From assembly GCA_964020085.1 (NCBI GenBank), contig OZ026599.1, forward strand, positions 31,298,125 to 31,362,124: 64,000 bases of DNA, read 5' to 3'. Position numbers and translations under genes: made by a program. The DNA comes from Micromussa lordhowensis. Taxonomy: Eukaryota; Cnidaria; Anthozoa; Scleractinia; Lobophylliidae. A model generated the notes under the pieces. It saw only the letters and a program-made list of their open reading frames with translations. It made no database searches and was not told where the DNA came from. This document shows, in pieces, positions 41,284 through 53,640 of this stretch (the first letter of the stretch is position 1; each line of letters begins with the position of its first letter).

Positions 41284-42417
41284 TTAGGAACAGTTCGGTT
41301 CATCTCTTGTTCCAGGATTAGTTATCACCTCAGATGCTTCATTTGGATTAGAATCCTTCTGGCCTACACTTTCCCTTACATATGGCTTTGTTCTGTCCCC
41401 TGTTGATCGTGGATATCGCTCTGTCATTCCTTCGTACGCGTTGCAGACCAGAGATAATATGTTGCTTTCTTCGTATTCACGCCAAGTCGAGTCAACAAAT
41501 GTCAGCTCGACTTTTTGTTTGCCTTCTTGTTGAACTCTTTCTTTAAATGCTGCGACTGCCGCCTGTGCTTGAAGATGCTGATAATCCTCCAAAGAGGAAA
41601 ACACATCGTCGAATTTATTTACCTCGATGAGGTTTTGATAAGCATTTCTTAGCTCATCGGATGGATTTGTTTTGCTTGTTGTTGAAAAGTACAAGTCCGC
41701 ACGTCTTTTCCCTTGTCCCTTTGCAAGTTTCTCCATGTTTTCTTTGAACGTGTCAACTGCCGCTTCGCACTCTAGCTTCCGATATTGGTATGGACTTGGT
41801 AAAGAGCCGATTTCCCGTTGAAAGCAGCAACGTTGAACGGAAAGAAACACAAAGGCCGTAACCAATGCACCGCCGAGTAAAAGCAAGGCAGCTGCTTGAG
41901 AGGTTTTTCCCGCATTCGCGTAGTCGGCTTCAATTTGCAATCTCTCTTCCGCTGTAGCGTTGATCAACTTTGCTTCCTTTGTGGCTCCAAGAGCAGCGCA
42001 GATATAATAATCACGCTGTAACAAAGTCCAAAAGATCCACAAAAAACCAGCCAAGGAACTTTGAAAGATTATTTCAATAAGAGATTTGCTGCATCTCCAC
42101 CGCGGATAAAAGAAGCAACAGAAGCGTTTTAAGCCTTGTTTTTCTGGTTCTTTATAGTAACAACATCCGCGAACAAAATTCCAAAATCCGTTGTGAAGAA
42201 ACAGCGTCACAAGAAATAAAAGAAGGGCAGGAATAAGAATGAAACAGCTAGCATAAAAAGCAAAATTATCTGGCGGACACTGAAAGAAATCTTCACTTTC
42301 CACAACAGCGTTCAGGCCGAATATTAGCAAGGCAATTGTGGTGTTTCTAATACTTCCAGAATTGTTCTGTAAACCTGACTTCAATGAAGTCATTAATGAA
42401 GTCAGGGAGACTGCCAT
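41284..42417 (-). CDS. CALHM-family (calcium homeostasis modulator) channel
   Basis: An intronless 377-residue protein from ATG 42,417 (MAVSLTSL; the 7 codons upstream lack an ATG). Four hydrophobic segments lie at about 24-41, 53-75, 115-140 and 172-196, matching the four-helix CALHM/FAM26 plan. The loop between helices 1 and 2 begins FFQCPPDN, with the conserved Cys, and helix 3 is followed by DYYICAAL, the usual disulfide partner region. The C-terminal ~170 residues are soluble and helical, with two related segments (ECEAAVDTFKENMEKLAKGQGK and QAQAAVAAFKERVQQEGKQK) suggesting an internal duplication. CALHM proteins form large-pore non-selective or ATP-permeable plasma-membrane channels; which subtype this resembles (CALHM5/6-like is a guess) is not settled. 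Confidence 0.8.
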   Translation of the reverse strand: MAVSLTSLMTSLKSGLQNNSGSIRNTTIALLIFGLNAVVESEDFFQCPPDNFAFYASCFILIPALLLFLVTLFLHNGFWNFVRGCCYYKEPEKQGLKRFCCFFYPRWRCSKSLIEIIFQSSLAGFLWIFWTLLQRDYYICAALGATKEAKLINATAEERLQIEADYANAGKTSQAAALLLLGGALVTAFVFLSVQRCCFQREIGSLPSPYQYRKLECEAAVDTFKENMEKLAKGQGKRRADLYFSTTSKTNPSDELRNAYQNLIEVNKFDDVFSSLEDYQHLQAQAAVAAFKERVQQEGKQKVELTFVDSTWREYEESNILSLVCNAYEGMTERYPRSTGDRTKPYVRESVGQKDSNPNEASEVITNPGTRDEPNCS

Positions 42418-42977
42418 GATTGACCATTTAGTATACACAATTTATGTTCTGAAATTCCGCTCTCTAAGACTTGTTTGCGATGCTGAAGAAACAGTTGGGA
42501 CATCTGCAAAAATAAACTTACGTAAACGAAAACATTATGTTTAATTGGTTCGTTCAGTGCAACAATAAAAGTGCATTGTTTACTGTTTCGTATATCAAGG
42601 GTTTAATCAGAACTGACTTCTTTTTAGTCTTTTGATCCATTGTGCTTGGACAAAAGCAGGTCCAGGAGCTCGTCTACAATGCTCGCAGGTGATGGAGTCT
42701 TTTCTTTGTTCTAAATGAACTAAAAATATTGTTTTCATTTCACGATGGACAACAAGTGAGCTGATCTAGTTAGATTTCGTGTAGTTCGAGGTTTTCCCAT
42801 GGAAAGGGACCAGTGGTAAGCTGAGAATTACAAACAGACGCGAGCTTAGGACCACACAACGCCGGAGAAATTTGAAAACGGAGGTTTACCTCTGAAAACA
42901 CATCAAGATGTTTTCCTTCACACTACGCCGGAGGAATATAAAAACTCAGCAAACCAACGAAAACCGTCAGATATATT

Positions 42978-43166
42978 TAACAAATTGACGGCAGTTTTTC
43001 ATGCGTCTGTCCTGTTATTGATCATAAATTTCGTCATCACATTGTCAAAGTAGCTGTGGATCCACGAGGCGATAGCCGAGTGGATCCGCAGACTACTTTG
43101 ACAATGTGATGACGAAATTCATTGTCAATAACAGGACAGACGCATTAAAAACTGACGTCAATTTGT
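42978..43166. repeat. Long near-perfect hairpin
   Basis: Arms of about 85 bp (ACAAATTGACG.CAGTTTTT, TGCGTCTGTCCTGTTATTG, TTTCGTCATCACATTGTCAA, GTAG.CTG.GGATCC) around the loop CACGAGGCGATAGCCGAGTG at 43,063-43,082. The loop 20-mer is identical, on the opposite strand, to the loop of the hairpin at 20,200-20,290. No gene. Could form a cruciform or a hairpin RNA if transcribed. Confidence 0.8.
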
Positions 43167-43439
43167 TTTTTACGATAACAAATGGTCGAATTGCCCGCTC
43201 TCGCTCGCTGACGCGTCGCACGAATTTCAAATTCATGTGTCTATCCGCATATTGACAATAACAATTAGCCAATGAGCGCGCGAGAATTTCTGCAGTTATC
43301 GTAAAATTAGTACTCGAAGCTCTGGAACTTAAATTAAGCAAGCAAAATGATGACTCAAAGTCATCAGCAGACACTGAAACTGAAAGGCAATGGAGAAAAT
43401 TGATGCAAATAAAGTTGTTATAAATAAAATATAAACTCC

Positions 43440-43710
43440 TTACTAAAAATAGTTTGTTTTGTCAACTTTGCTCTATTTTTGCGAGCGCGTAAGACAAGAC
43501 AAAATGCAAACGAAAATTGGAAGGTGCTTCGTCGCACCCAGACAAATAAAACGCCATCCAAAAAAATGGACAAATGAAAGGTTCTTCCTTGCCCCCAGAC
43601 AAATAAAACATGTTCCAAATAATGGGAAAATTGATTTCTCCGGCCAGGGCTTGAACCCGGACGGCTCAATCCGGAGGCGACAGCATTAACTATGAGTTCA
43701 CTGTGCCTCC
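43440..43710 (-). repeat. tRNA-derived SINE-like sequence
   Basis: On the minus strand, GGCACAGTGAACTCATAG (A-box-like) and CCGGGTTCAAGCCCTGG (B-box/T-arm-like) lie ~45 bp apart near 43,640-43,700, followed by a body with two copies of TTTTATTTGTCTGGG(G/T)GC. The stems do not give a full cloverleaf, so this is a SINE and not a tRNA gene. Confidence 0.5.
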
Positions 43711-43880
43711 ACACAATACGTATGCCTGCTATCTTCGCTCAAATGGCTGTACAAAATAAATAAAGGAATGTTTCACTACTGATATCACTGCAATTAGTTA
43801 TTTGTAGTTTTCTCAGACATTGTTTTACCACGTTTTCAACTTCCAACTAGACGTTTTTTAATAGTGTGTCGATGTTTAAT

Positions 43881-43957
43881 TAGTCTCCTCCGCAGGCATT
43901 ATTATTAGGGTCGTCACGCAACGCTTCTCACCCTAATAACGGCTGCGGAGGAGACTA
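43881..43957. repeat. Short hairpin element
   Basis: TAGTCTCCTCCGCAGGCATT.TTATTAGGG pairs with CCCTAATAACGGCTGCGGAGGAGACTA. Arms ~28 bp, loop ~20 bp (TCGTCACGCAACGCTTCTCA). MITE-like. Confidence 0.75.
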
Positions 43958-44689
43958 TTTACTTGGTTGCGTGTAAAGTTTCTTCCACGAGAAGGATACA
44001 GATCTTATAACCCCTAAACCTTGAACATAAATGGATCAATCTAATATCAATTTAACTTCAAAGCTTGCGGGACCAAAAATCCAGACAAGCTTGTTGACAA
44101 AAAGAAGATATATAAATAATAAATAAATAATAAATAAAGACGTAGCTAGATCGTCCTTCATCCTGATGAGTTAACTAAGTCATTTCTCATTGCGTTTATT
44201 GCGAGGCCTGTAACGTTATGGAGGAATCGCTGAGGGAAAAAGGGTAATTCATTACCATACGAAGTAGTTTCTGTATGTGTTTCGTTTCATCTTTTTTCAC
44301 TTAATGTAAATGATGTATTTATACTTCTCATTTCTTTTCCAGGCTCCCCCGAGGCACCAGCATAATCCTTGACAGGGTTTCGACGTTCCACTGTCACATA
44401 CTTGTCACGTTGACAGCAACTTATAGCGCACAAGAATTCGTTTAAAGATGCAAATTGCTAAACGCTGTGTTGTGACGTCAGTGCGTGTGCCACCTGGCCG
44501 GAAGCTTTACAAAGGATGCAAAAATATGTTTATTGTTTCATTTTTATGGAGACCGCAATGAAGATTCGTGATCAGACATACGTTTGTTTCTAGATATACT
44601 TTGTACGCCACACTTGTTTGGTTTCCCGCATTTTGCAGGTTAGTCTTGAATCGGTTGTGTCAATTAATTCAGGCATTACTGATAAGTTG

Positions 44690-45200
44690 CTGGCGAGTCT
44701 TTTATTTTTTATTTATTTATTATCTTGCCACACAGAATAAGTTACAGATATAATAGAAATGATACTAAACAGTTAATTGACATTAAATTGAAATAAGTAT
44801 ACAGCTTGAGAGGAGTGACTGTGGCGGGGAAATCTCCGAGAAGCAAGGCTTATGAGGAAGAGAGATTTCCCCCCACGGGCAATTTAAATACTAGGCGGCA
44901 TTTTAAAAATAAATAATAAAGACGTATATCTTAAGTATATAAGTGAGGTTACACAAGAAGATAGATATAAAGTATTAAGTATTATGGTATTTAAGTTGAA
45001 TCTTGTCTGGCTCTTAAAAATGGCTTGATCACACGCTTGAATATATTAAAAGTCGGGGCGTTTTTAATGTTGCTCGGTAATGAATTCCATATTGTAGGAC
45101 CTTGAAACAGGATCGAAAATTTCTTGATATTTGTTCTACAGTTATGGGGTCGGTAAAAGGTAGAGTATCTTTTTGAATATCTTGTTGAGTCTTTTAATAG
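44690..45200 (-). mobile_element. LINE 3' end with RT C-terminal remnant
   Basis: On the minus strand a decayed frame reads CRTNIKKFSILFQGPTIWNSLP then NIKNAPTFNIFKRVIKPFL, the well-known C-terminal block of CR1/RTE-like LINE proteins, followed by a ~250-bp 3' UTR and an A/T-rich tail near 44,700. 5'-truncated, dead. Confidence 0.6.
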
Positions 45201-48200
45201 TTATTTAGCGCATTTCTTTTCCAACATACGAAGGTCCTTTAGTTTAGTGTAGTCTTAGTAGCCCCAGGCGACAGATAGTGAAATTTGGACGCCGTGCGGT
45301 GCACGTTGCCCCGGGACTCCTTGAGGACACGCAGCTGAAACTGGACAAATCGTTACGCCATTTTCGAAACAAAATAACTTGCGTCTGACTGCATGATATT
45401 TTTCCGGCTATGCAGGCTTGAAAAGTGTTTCTATATTCATACAACGGATTCTTTTGTTTCCTCTCTCGTCAGTTAAAGTTACATTTCCTAATGAAGCGGG
45501 CAAAATGACAAAATTATGATCATTTTCCCAACTTCTTATCTTATAGTTTCGTATTGTTTTATTTATATGCTCCCTATTTACTGGATATGGAGCATAACAA
45601 CTATTTCACATTTACTCTTCTTTTTTTCGATCGGCTCAATGTCATTTTTTCTCTTTCGTTTAATTTTTTTTTGGTCGCTAACACTGCTGAATAGCATGAG
45701 TATGCCGGGTCAACATACAATGAATCCACCAGTAACTGTTTTATCGATTTTGCGTTGAAATCAGTCACTTGCGTGCATCGAAACATTAATTTTTTAATAA
45801 TCTCAACTGGTGGGATGCTGACCAGAGAAAGTTTGCATTTTTAAGCAGAGGCAAGGAGTTGAGCTTGATGATGCTCTCATGAACCGCCAGAGTAGTGAAC
45901 GTCCGGTCCTGATTCTAGCTCTCTACCCTACAGAGTCTTACTTCTACATCTTATGTATTCATTTATTTGCGACAAGTCTTCATCGTCCTTCCCTTGCTCG
46001 ACCCGTCTCTCGACCTTTTTCAGTCTAAAATTGTTTTAGTTCAGTTTTTCAAATACAATTTTCTTTACGGGACAAACACTTACACTACTTACAGCATTAA
46101 TATTAGGTATTTATACTTACATTACTTGCAAGGAATGCCTGGATAATCCACCCAGAATGCACATACCGCCACGAAGTGTTATTTTAGCTTTTAGGTAATT
46201 GTGCATAATGTTTCTTCTCCACGGATCGAAAGAGCACCGTCGATGATGAGCTTTGCGATGTTGAAGGATGCAGCCCTCTTCTCGCGCTTGGCCGTCTTTA
46301 ACAGATCTATTATGACGTCTTTAGGAAAATAGTCGGATATTCCAAATCCGGTACTTCTTTGGAGATTTTTTATGAAGTATTTGATAAAAAACTTTATCTT
46401 GAAAATTCGTCATCCTTGCTATAATTCTTATAATCGGTCGCGGTTGAGGACTTCAGCGATCTGATTGTGTGCCGCTCCTTCGCTGATGAAAAGCGACCAC
46501 ATGGCTGCTTTGGCATATTAAACCCAACTTTTTGTTCTCTAGGCCGTGCCGCCCTGATCAAGTCGATTGTGGAGCCGCCTTTAAGTCGATTATATCGTGA
46601 GATAACAAGGGCAGGTTTTAGGCTTCTGCAGTTAAGTCTAAAATCTCCTGGGCCTAGTCATTATACAGGATTAAGAGAGTCAATGCAAGATAACAACATA
46701 GTCTGAATTTAGTCCTATCACTATTAGAAACTTATATATTCATTCAGTCAGTTTCTCATCTATTTGCGTTTATTGTTTATTTGCTTTTTTTTTTCAATGT
46801 TAATCAGGGAGGGCCGGATTTCTGACTTTGATCGGTCTTGAAGAATTGCTACACAGGCTATGACTTGTCGCCGCATATATGGAGTCATGGACTACTGTTG
46901 CAGACAAATTATTTCAAACGAAGTTTCATTTGGAGGGAAGACGTCTTGCGAAACAAGTTGGGCCACGAATTGAGAAATTTTAGCTCTAATGGACAGTTCA
47001 TATGAATCAGCAGAATCAACCAAATATTCTGACACATGCAGTAATGAGTTAAACAGCAAAGCAGCAGACTTTACCGGGATTACATAATTATTATTTATCA
47101 TCACATAACACACAGCGTTATGTTTCGTGTAACTTTGTATTTCCTTTTCACTCCAGAAAGTTGGGGGACTGATAAGTCGTATTGTAAGCTGTTACAAAGA
47201 TACATGACACCCTTATAATACATGTTCGTGATTTCCTATTTGAATTGTTCTGAGTCGATAATCCATTTCAGACGAGGTTAATTCATACAAAGGAAGAATA
47301 CTCAACCACAACAACAGCATGTGCCTATATGATTGGCGTTTTATGATGGTAGGCGTTTTGGAACTTGATATATAACACCCTTGAACTTTACTGATGGGTT
47401 GAATTCCGGTCTGACATAGGACATTCTTACTCATCGAAAGAACCAGTGATTTATACGCCTTTTGGTATGGTTTGTGGAGCGTGTAGCGAAATATCCAAAA
47501 GATACAGGGATTAATTTGTGTTTGGGCAGTAAAGGCCTGTCTGAGTGAATCCGAAATCCTTAAAGCTACGTCGACAAGGAGGTCACGATCAAAGAAAAAG
47601 GTAATAACTTTAATTATGCCAGATAGTTTAAGTTTCTCTTTCAGAAACTTCAGAGTGCGCTTTTCATCTTGCTCACAGCTACTTCTTTTCGTACTTTATG
47701 TGACAGAGTTTCTCTAGTTACGTAGTAATATCGACTACTCAATAATCTTAGGTATATTAATATAAATTAAATTTAAACCTTTGAATTCAAATTCGAGCTC
47801 GAGGTTTATCACCGCCGTTGTACAGTCGTAATGTGGGCTTGTGACTTCATTGCGTTTTCATGATAATCGCCGCCGATAATTTTTTTCATCCATAAATAGG
47901 TATTTAGATATTATCTTTTATGCGCTTCGACCAGAAAATCACTTATGAGGACAAATCGTGAAATAATAACATAAAGAAGAAAGCAGTTTCCGCCGTTCGC
48001 GTTCAAGTTACGTCACATCTATTCATAGTTTACGAAGACAAACAATCTTTCATCCAGCTTAATTTTCTTGAACACTTGGCTTTGCGAATTTGATACCTTG
48101 AGAAACTGATATCTTGTGGTAAAATTTTAGCAAAACTAATATGGTTTAAATCTGCCGGGAAATTGGAGACATTTCACGGGTTGCATTCTTTAAAGAAAAA

Positions 48201-48639
48201 AGAAATCGGCAGTGGATTAAACCAATTGTTTCTTGGTTATTTAAACTTTAGGGGAAAACGGCAAGGTCACTTGGAGGTCGTGCTGAAGTTTGCTTTTCTG
48301 TCTATTCTGAATTTTCATCAACACAAAAAAGGGTATTTTTAGGCTATTTCATGGCCCGCGGAGTTCAATTACCCGGGCGGCGCCTGTATGAGGACAACAG
48401 ACTGCAAGGTATGAGGTCCCTGTATGAGGTCCCGACGGATTACTATCACCTCGATCAGTTGTAGATAAGCAAGATTTTATATCTTATTTACATGCTAGCC
48501 GTTAAATCGCCACTACTTGAACTTATTGCTCTCTTATCGTACATAAAACTATTAACTGTTATCGTCAATCCAATCAAAGCGATTCGAAGCAGAAGAAGGT
48601 TATGTTTATTGATACTTGGCTGGACAAGTAGACTAACAC
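45201..48639. other. Gene-poor DNA with one LINE tail
   Basis: No supported gene. At about 46,060-46,140 there is a LINE 3' tail (TTTACGGGACAAACACTTACACTACTTAC) of the same family as those at 30,130 and 39,236. A minus-strand frame near 46,190-46,420 reads DYFPKDVIIDLLKTAKREKR then AASFNIAKLIIDGALSIRG; it may be coding sequence of that retroposon. Other open frames have no family or splice support. Confidence 0.35.
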
Positions 48640-49215
48640 TGTGACATACATACATACATACATAAACTTTATTTTTCCTCGAATTTAAGAGTAGCTATTA
48701 TAAAAGCTAATATTTCCGAGAAAACAATAACAAAAGTAACAAAATATACAACAACATTATTAACTACGATTCTGTACAATATTTACAAGTTATGGCTAAA
48801 AGAAATAGAACTATATATAAAAAATTTAAGAGCACTAAAGTGAAAATTATCAAATGTACATAAAATCAAGGCTAGCTAATGCTTTTTTAAAATCATTAAA
48901 ATTGGTAGTTCGAAAAAAGTCCGGCAGTGAGTTCCATTGATTGGCGGCATGATAAGAAAAAGAACGAAGGCCATAAGTAGTAGTTTTAGGTACAGGAAGT
49001 GTCAGAATATAATTACCGCGTAAATTATAGGAGGTAGCACGGAGAGTAAACATATTCTGCATATAAATAGGATACTTAGTTAAAAATAAACTTTTATAAA
49101 GTAAAATTAACATATTATGTATGCCAATAAATCCCTGCGGAAAACTTAAGTATATCTTTTGCCTAAGATCATTAACCGTGAGTGCACAGCAGGGTGAGAA
49201 TTGGGACTTCATACC
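48640..49215 (-). mobile_element. 5'-truncated LINE with RT C-terminal ORF
   Basis: Minus strand: a 120-codon frame (48,850-49,212) ending YGLRSFSYHAANQWNSLPDF then FRTTNFNDFKKALASLDFMYI, the C-terminal block of LINE proteins, then a ~200-bp UTR and a (CATA)n-type tail at 48,648-48,662 on the plus strand. No 5' part, no clear target duplication. Confidence 0.65.
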
Positions 49216-52110
49216 GGGCCTTCATAGCTTTCCCGCACCTACGTTTTGGCAGTTGGCTATGGCTGCGCCGGCTTGCAAAAGGTGAGGAAACCAAAAACCT
49301 TCAATTTACAGCAAATATTTGTATTCGCTGCTTTGTATATAATTTATTAACAAAAGGTAAACGATACTAATCGCTCGAAAAGTAATCTGTCGCAGTCAAG
49401 AGCCGCGATCAGTATCGATAACTACATATAACCGCTGTCAAAGGTAACAATTTGTGAAGATGCACGTGAGCACGTGATGCACTAGGGCACGTGAGCACGC
49501 GACGACAATGTTTAAGTTACATCAAATGGCCGTGAGTCAGTTTTTTCCTCTTTCAAGTTTGATCAGTGTGCGGGAAACTGTACCAAACTACCGGCCCAGT
49601 GAACAAAAAGTATCTGAAGCGACATAAACAGTCCCTTGTTCGTCAGATGGTAGATTGACATTTCCACATGTATAAATCAAGATATAGATTTTTGTTTTCT
49701 TGTCTCGTCGGATATTCCTAATTGGGCTCCCTTCCACTTAGCTAATATACAGAGGGTCAACACTATCGTGACCTTCTCATTTTTTCCTTTTTATATTCAG
49801 TTATTCATTTATTTATTTACTTGGCCGCACTTACAACATCACTGCAAAGAGATCTATTGTCGAGGTTTTCCAATCAAGAAGAAAAATTCTTTTTCTTATA
49901 ATGTCTTTGACGTTTTTATTCAGTAACGTTTGATGCTTGTTTTTGCAAATTGTTGTAATTGATCGTTGATACGTTGCTGTTTAGTTTGTCAAAGGCTTAA
50001 CTGTCTAGATATTATTGACGAAACACTGTAAACATGTACGTTTTTAGCTATAAGGTGACAAAATCACCGAGGGCCAGGATGCGAAGACTACACTCATGTC
50101 GTAGATTGCTGGCAAAATGCTTTGTCTTTTACCAAGAGAAAATTTGAAGTGAAATGCAGTCTCGGAAAACCTTAAGACATCCTACCAGTAAAGTGACGTA
50201 CCTAACAATCTCCAATTTGATCATCATGTAGTAAGTAGGGCTGGTATTTAATAATGTGACAAGACACCATGATTGACTCATTGAATGAGAGACAATTATT
50301 TGTCGGCTGGAGGTCGCTTCCGATCGTGAGTCCTGGTGTCTGTCTGCACCGGCAGACAAAAGTCGACCAAAGTCAGTAAACCGTTTCGTATATCGGAACA
50401 TTTTGGCCATTTTAAGACTTCATGTGACCAGCGTTAATTTCCAGAAACCTGTCATTGAGACCTATAATTTGGTTTCAAGCAAATCGAGCTTTTGTGGCAT
50501 AGCCTTTTACTTACAAGTTTGTAAAGTGGTGTGACGTAAACCGACTCTTCTACTCAATGGTCAGTTCACTTCTAGTAATCTGATGAGTTTTTTTCTTTCA
50601 TCTCGGGAGATACTTCATTTGATGGCTCAGTTGTATGAATTGTCATCGCCCAAGCGACCCAACATTAGAAAAAGCCGAAAAAAAAATACTGCCGAGCATT
50701 TGCCTACTTTCCTTGGTAATGTGTTGCAATAACTATCCATTTCTTTAATCATAACTGATACACTCTTCACTGGCTCCAAAATCGCAGTCGCCTTCTAAAA
50801 GGCCTCAAACGCCATTTGAAATGATAGGCAACCTTTCATATGAACGACCCACTTTACACTTTTAATTTCAGGAGAGACAAAATGGCGATGGGAACCAAAT
50901 CACACTATGAGTTGGGATGGCCAGTATACTGGCATGGCCTAAAATCCGGATTTTCTCTCAGGAGAATAATTATACACTATAAGGCCGGTATATAGTTTGT
51001 ACTGCATTGGCACTGATTTTCTGCGAATATTAGGCTAGTTCTGTCGAGTCATGCGTGTTAATTATATCTTGGTCTAGCATGCATACGGTTTACACATAGC
51101 AATATTACATTGATATAATTATGGCGTCTGCCGTTGAAATTGCCTCAGTTTACTGGGATACCGTTACTTTGAATCCAAATTAAGTTCTCTTTATTTATTT
51201 GTGGAATTACGTTTTAAATTACGTGAAGGAGAGTTTAAAATTAAAGTAGACTAGGTTTTCCACTTTCTCAGAGTACCATATGTGGGGCAAATATATCGCA
51301 GGGGCCTGTTTTTGCTACATCGCTCGTAGTATATGCTAGTCTGTCCGCACACCCTCTATTTTGTCTTGAGTTCGACGAGTTCGCAAGCAAAGTATTTACG
51401 AACGAGCCAAAACGCAAGGGGAAGGATAAAAATAAACACTTGCAGAAAAAAATAAACTAACAACAACAAAAACAAAACCAAACCAAAGCAAACAAAAAAC
51501 CTCTGTGGACAAACTACCCCATCGCCTGCCAAGCGATCTAGTAAAATAGCAAATATAAAAGTGCTGCCACTGTTTAAGGTGATTCCCGGGTAAAAGAACC
51601 CGCCATAGATTTCCGATGAGACTTGGTATGGTGTCATTACAGTACAAGGAGATGTTCAAAACGTAATAAAAAGAGGGGGTCACCGTGCTTGTTTTCATGC
51701 CACGATGCTGACAAATATGATTATTTTGGTGACTTTTGGTTATCTCAGTGCGCAACAAATAAGCTCGATTATTTTTCAATGCGGCGTGTTATATCACACA
51801 GAATTCGACTGTCTTTGATTGCTTATTTATCTACGTCCCAGAAGAAATGGCTTCAAATACCCTGCATTATTAACTGATATTTTTATCCTTTAAAGGAAAC
51901 ATAATTTGGACTTGCTCTAATGGGCCCGTTACGTCTCTATCTGTAGCATTTATTTCATTTGCCAAAAAAGTAGCCATAGATTTCTGCCAAATTTTTTCTC
52001 AGTTATTGCGGATATTGTTCTCATTGAATTTATAAAATAAAAAGTGGGGGTCACCTTGCTCGTTTAAGAGGAAATTAGCTTTTATCTCGCTATCGAGCTT
52101 AGTTTGAAGG
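49216..52110. other. Intergenic DNA, no supported gene
   Basis: No convincing exon. A ~130-bp unit occurs twice (about 51,605-51,690 and 51,970-52,065), sharing GCCATAGATTTC and GGGGGTCACC(G/T)TGCT(T/C)GTTT; the hydrophobic open frames at 51,356-51,779 overlap this repeat and are not taken as genes. Confidence 0.4.
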
Positions 52111-52127
52111 AAATCTCTTATGTTTTG

Positions 52128-52154
52128 TACGCGCGCGCGCTCACGTGCGCGCGC
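52128..52154. repeat. Alternating GC tract with palindrome
   Basis: ACGCGCGCGCGCTCACGTGCGCGCGCTGATGACG: alternating purine-pyrimidine DNA around CACGTG, followed by TGACGT. It could adopt Z-DNA; CACGTG is also an E-box. No gene assigned. Confidence 0.6.
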
Positions 52155-52870
52155 TGATGACGTAAAATTCGTGCGCAGTAGGAATGCGCAATGGAAAACT
52201 CGGGAATAACCTTAATCTGGGATGAATAAATGGTTAATACAAATTCGGACGACTGCAAGATGCCAAATTGGCCGTCACAGGAATCTAAAGTGAATCGCCA
52301 AAAAAAGTTCAATTATCCCCAAAATGTTGTGTCACCTGTTAATTGAATTTACAATCCAAATTTAAAGCTTTTGGGGCCAGCTTTTAAAAATCTAAAACAA
52401 ATAGTCGTGCGCTCGCTTGTATGGGCTTTTGGGCTGAGAATATGAGAGTAATTTTGCATAAAATGGTTTCCAAAGAACGCTAAAGAGAGTGTGAAGAGCT
52501 GGAGAATTTACTGAAACCTGCCAATTTTGGGACCGGTCTTTCAACTTTTTATATGGACGCCTAAAAAGGCGGAAAAAATGAAAAATTCGTACATAAAATC
52601 TTATAAAATAGACTACTTGTATGGAAAGTGGTGTCAAAATCTTTGTTTTGGTACTTTTTACTGACTAGACTTTGTCACATGTCAGTCATGTCTGCAAAAG
52701 AACCATCGACCAATCCAAACTTGTGAACAGCGTAACTGGTTTCAAGCAATGCAAATAAATTTGCTTAAGAAGAAATGCAAGTTTGCTGTAATAAGCCAGT
52801 CAAAGTTCTGAATTGTTTTTACAAATCATAAAGGAAAAGCTACCAAAGTCGACAAAGTAGGCACCGTTTT

Positions 52871-52971
52871 GAATATTCGTTTAAAACCCAACTTCCACTT
52901 CCGCGTGGAAGTCGTGGAAGTTGAATATCTGTTTAAAACTAACACTCACAACTCCCGCGTGGAAGTTTGAA
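52871..52971. repeat. Tandem ~50-bp duplication
   Basis: GAATATTCGTTTAAAAC...CCGCGTGGAAGT and GAATATCTGTTTAAAAC...CCCGCGTGGAAGT are consecutive, diverged copies. Non-coding. Confidence 0.55.
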
Positions 52972-53156
52972 ATGTTAGAAATCTCCTCTCCAGAGAGATG
53001 CAAAAGTAAATGGATACCCTTTCGATCGACAGGGGGGAGGGGGGTGACCCAGATGGGCGGTACTTGCTCCATTAGGATGTGGACAAAAAAGGAGAGCAGT
53101 TACTTATGCTTGCACTGCAGATGTAAGCGACAAAAAGTGATAATTCAGACTCTATG

Positions 53157-53247
53157 CTAGTCTCCTACGCAAACGCTCTTTGGGCTTGTCTCGAGGAAGA
53201 GAAGGGCGAGATTGCGTGACGTGCCCAATGTGCGTCTCCGTAGGAGG
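53157..53247. repeat. Weak foldback (MITE-like)
   Basis: TAGTCTCCTACGCAAACG on the left and GCGTCTCCGTAGGAGGCCA on the right are imperfect inverted ends about 90 bp apart, enclosing a G/A-rich loop. Short and imperfect. Confidence 0.35.
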
Positions 53248-53640
53248 CCACACTCTATGCTTGAACTCCGAAACATAAATGAATCCAAGCTTTTAGTTCT
53301 CAGTCATTATCGACTCCTTACGTTATGATTTCACATCCGGTTAAGGGATACGGCAGTAAGCATATACAACAGCTAAGAGCCTATGTCACACTTGCATTTA
53401 TGACTCTCAAAGTGTCACGTACTGATGAGAAGGAATTATGCAACAACGCAGTACTTTTGTCGATCTGAAACATCTTTTACGGTTTCTAGTCAATTAAGAA
53501 TTGTTGTAAACGAGAGTAATGTTCACACACACGGCTCTCTCCCAATTTCCGGCGTCACATCTTCCCGTTCCCGCTCTCTTTTTAGTTTTATTTATTCTCG
53601 CTAAAAAGCTTCTTGACTGGCGACGCGTGAGAATTAGAGT

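Noticed and set aside
43620..43715. tRNA gene on the minus strand
   Set aside because: A and B boxes are present but the acceptor and anticodon stems do not pair; better read as a SINE head.
51356..51779. Small membrane protein genes (very hydrophobic open frames)
   Set aside because: Two phases overlap the same A/C-rich antisense tract and a duplicated non-coding unit; no splice or promoter support.
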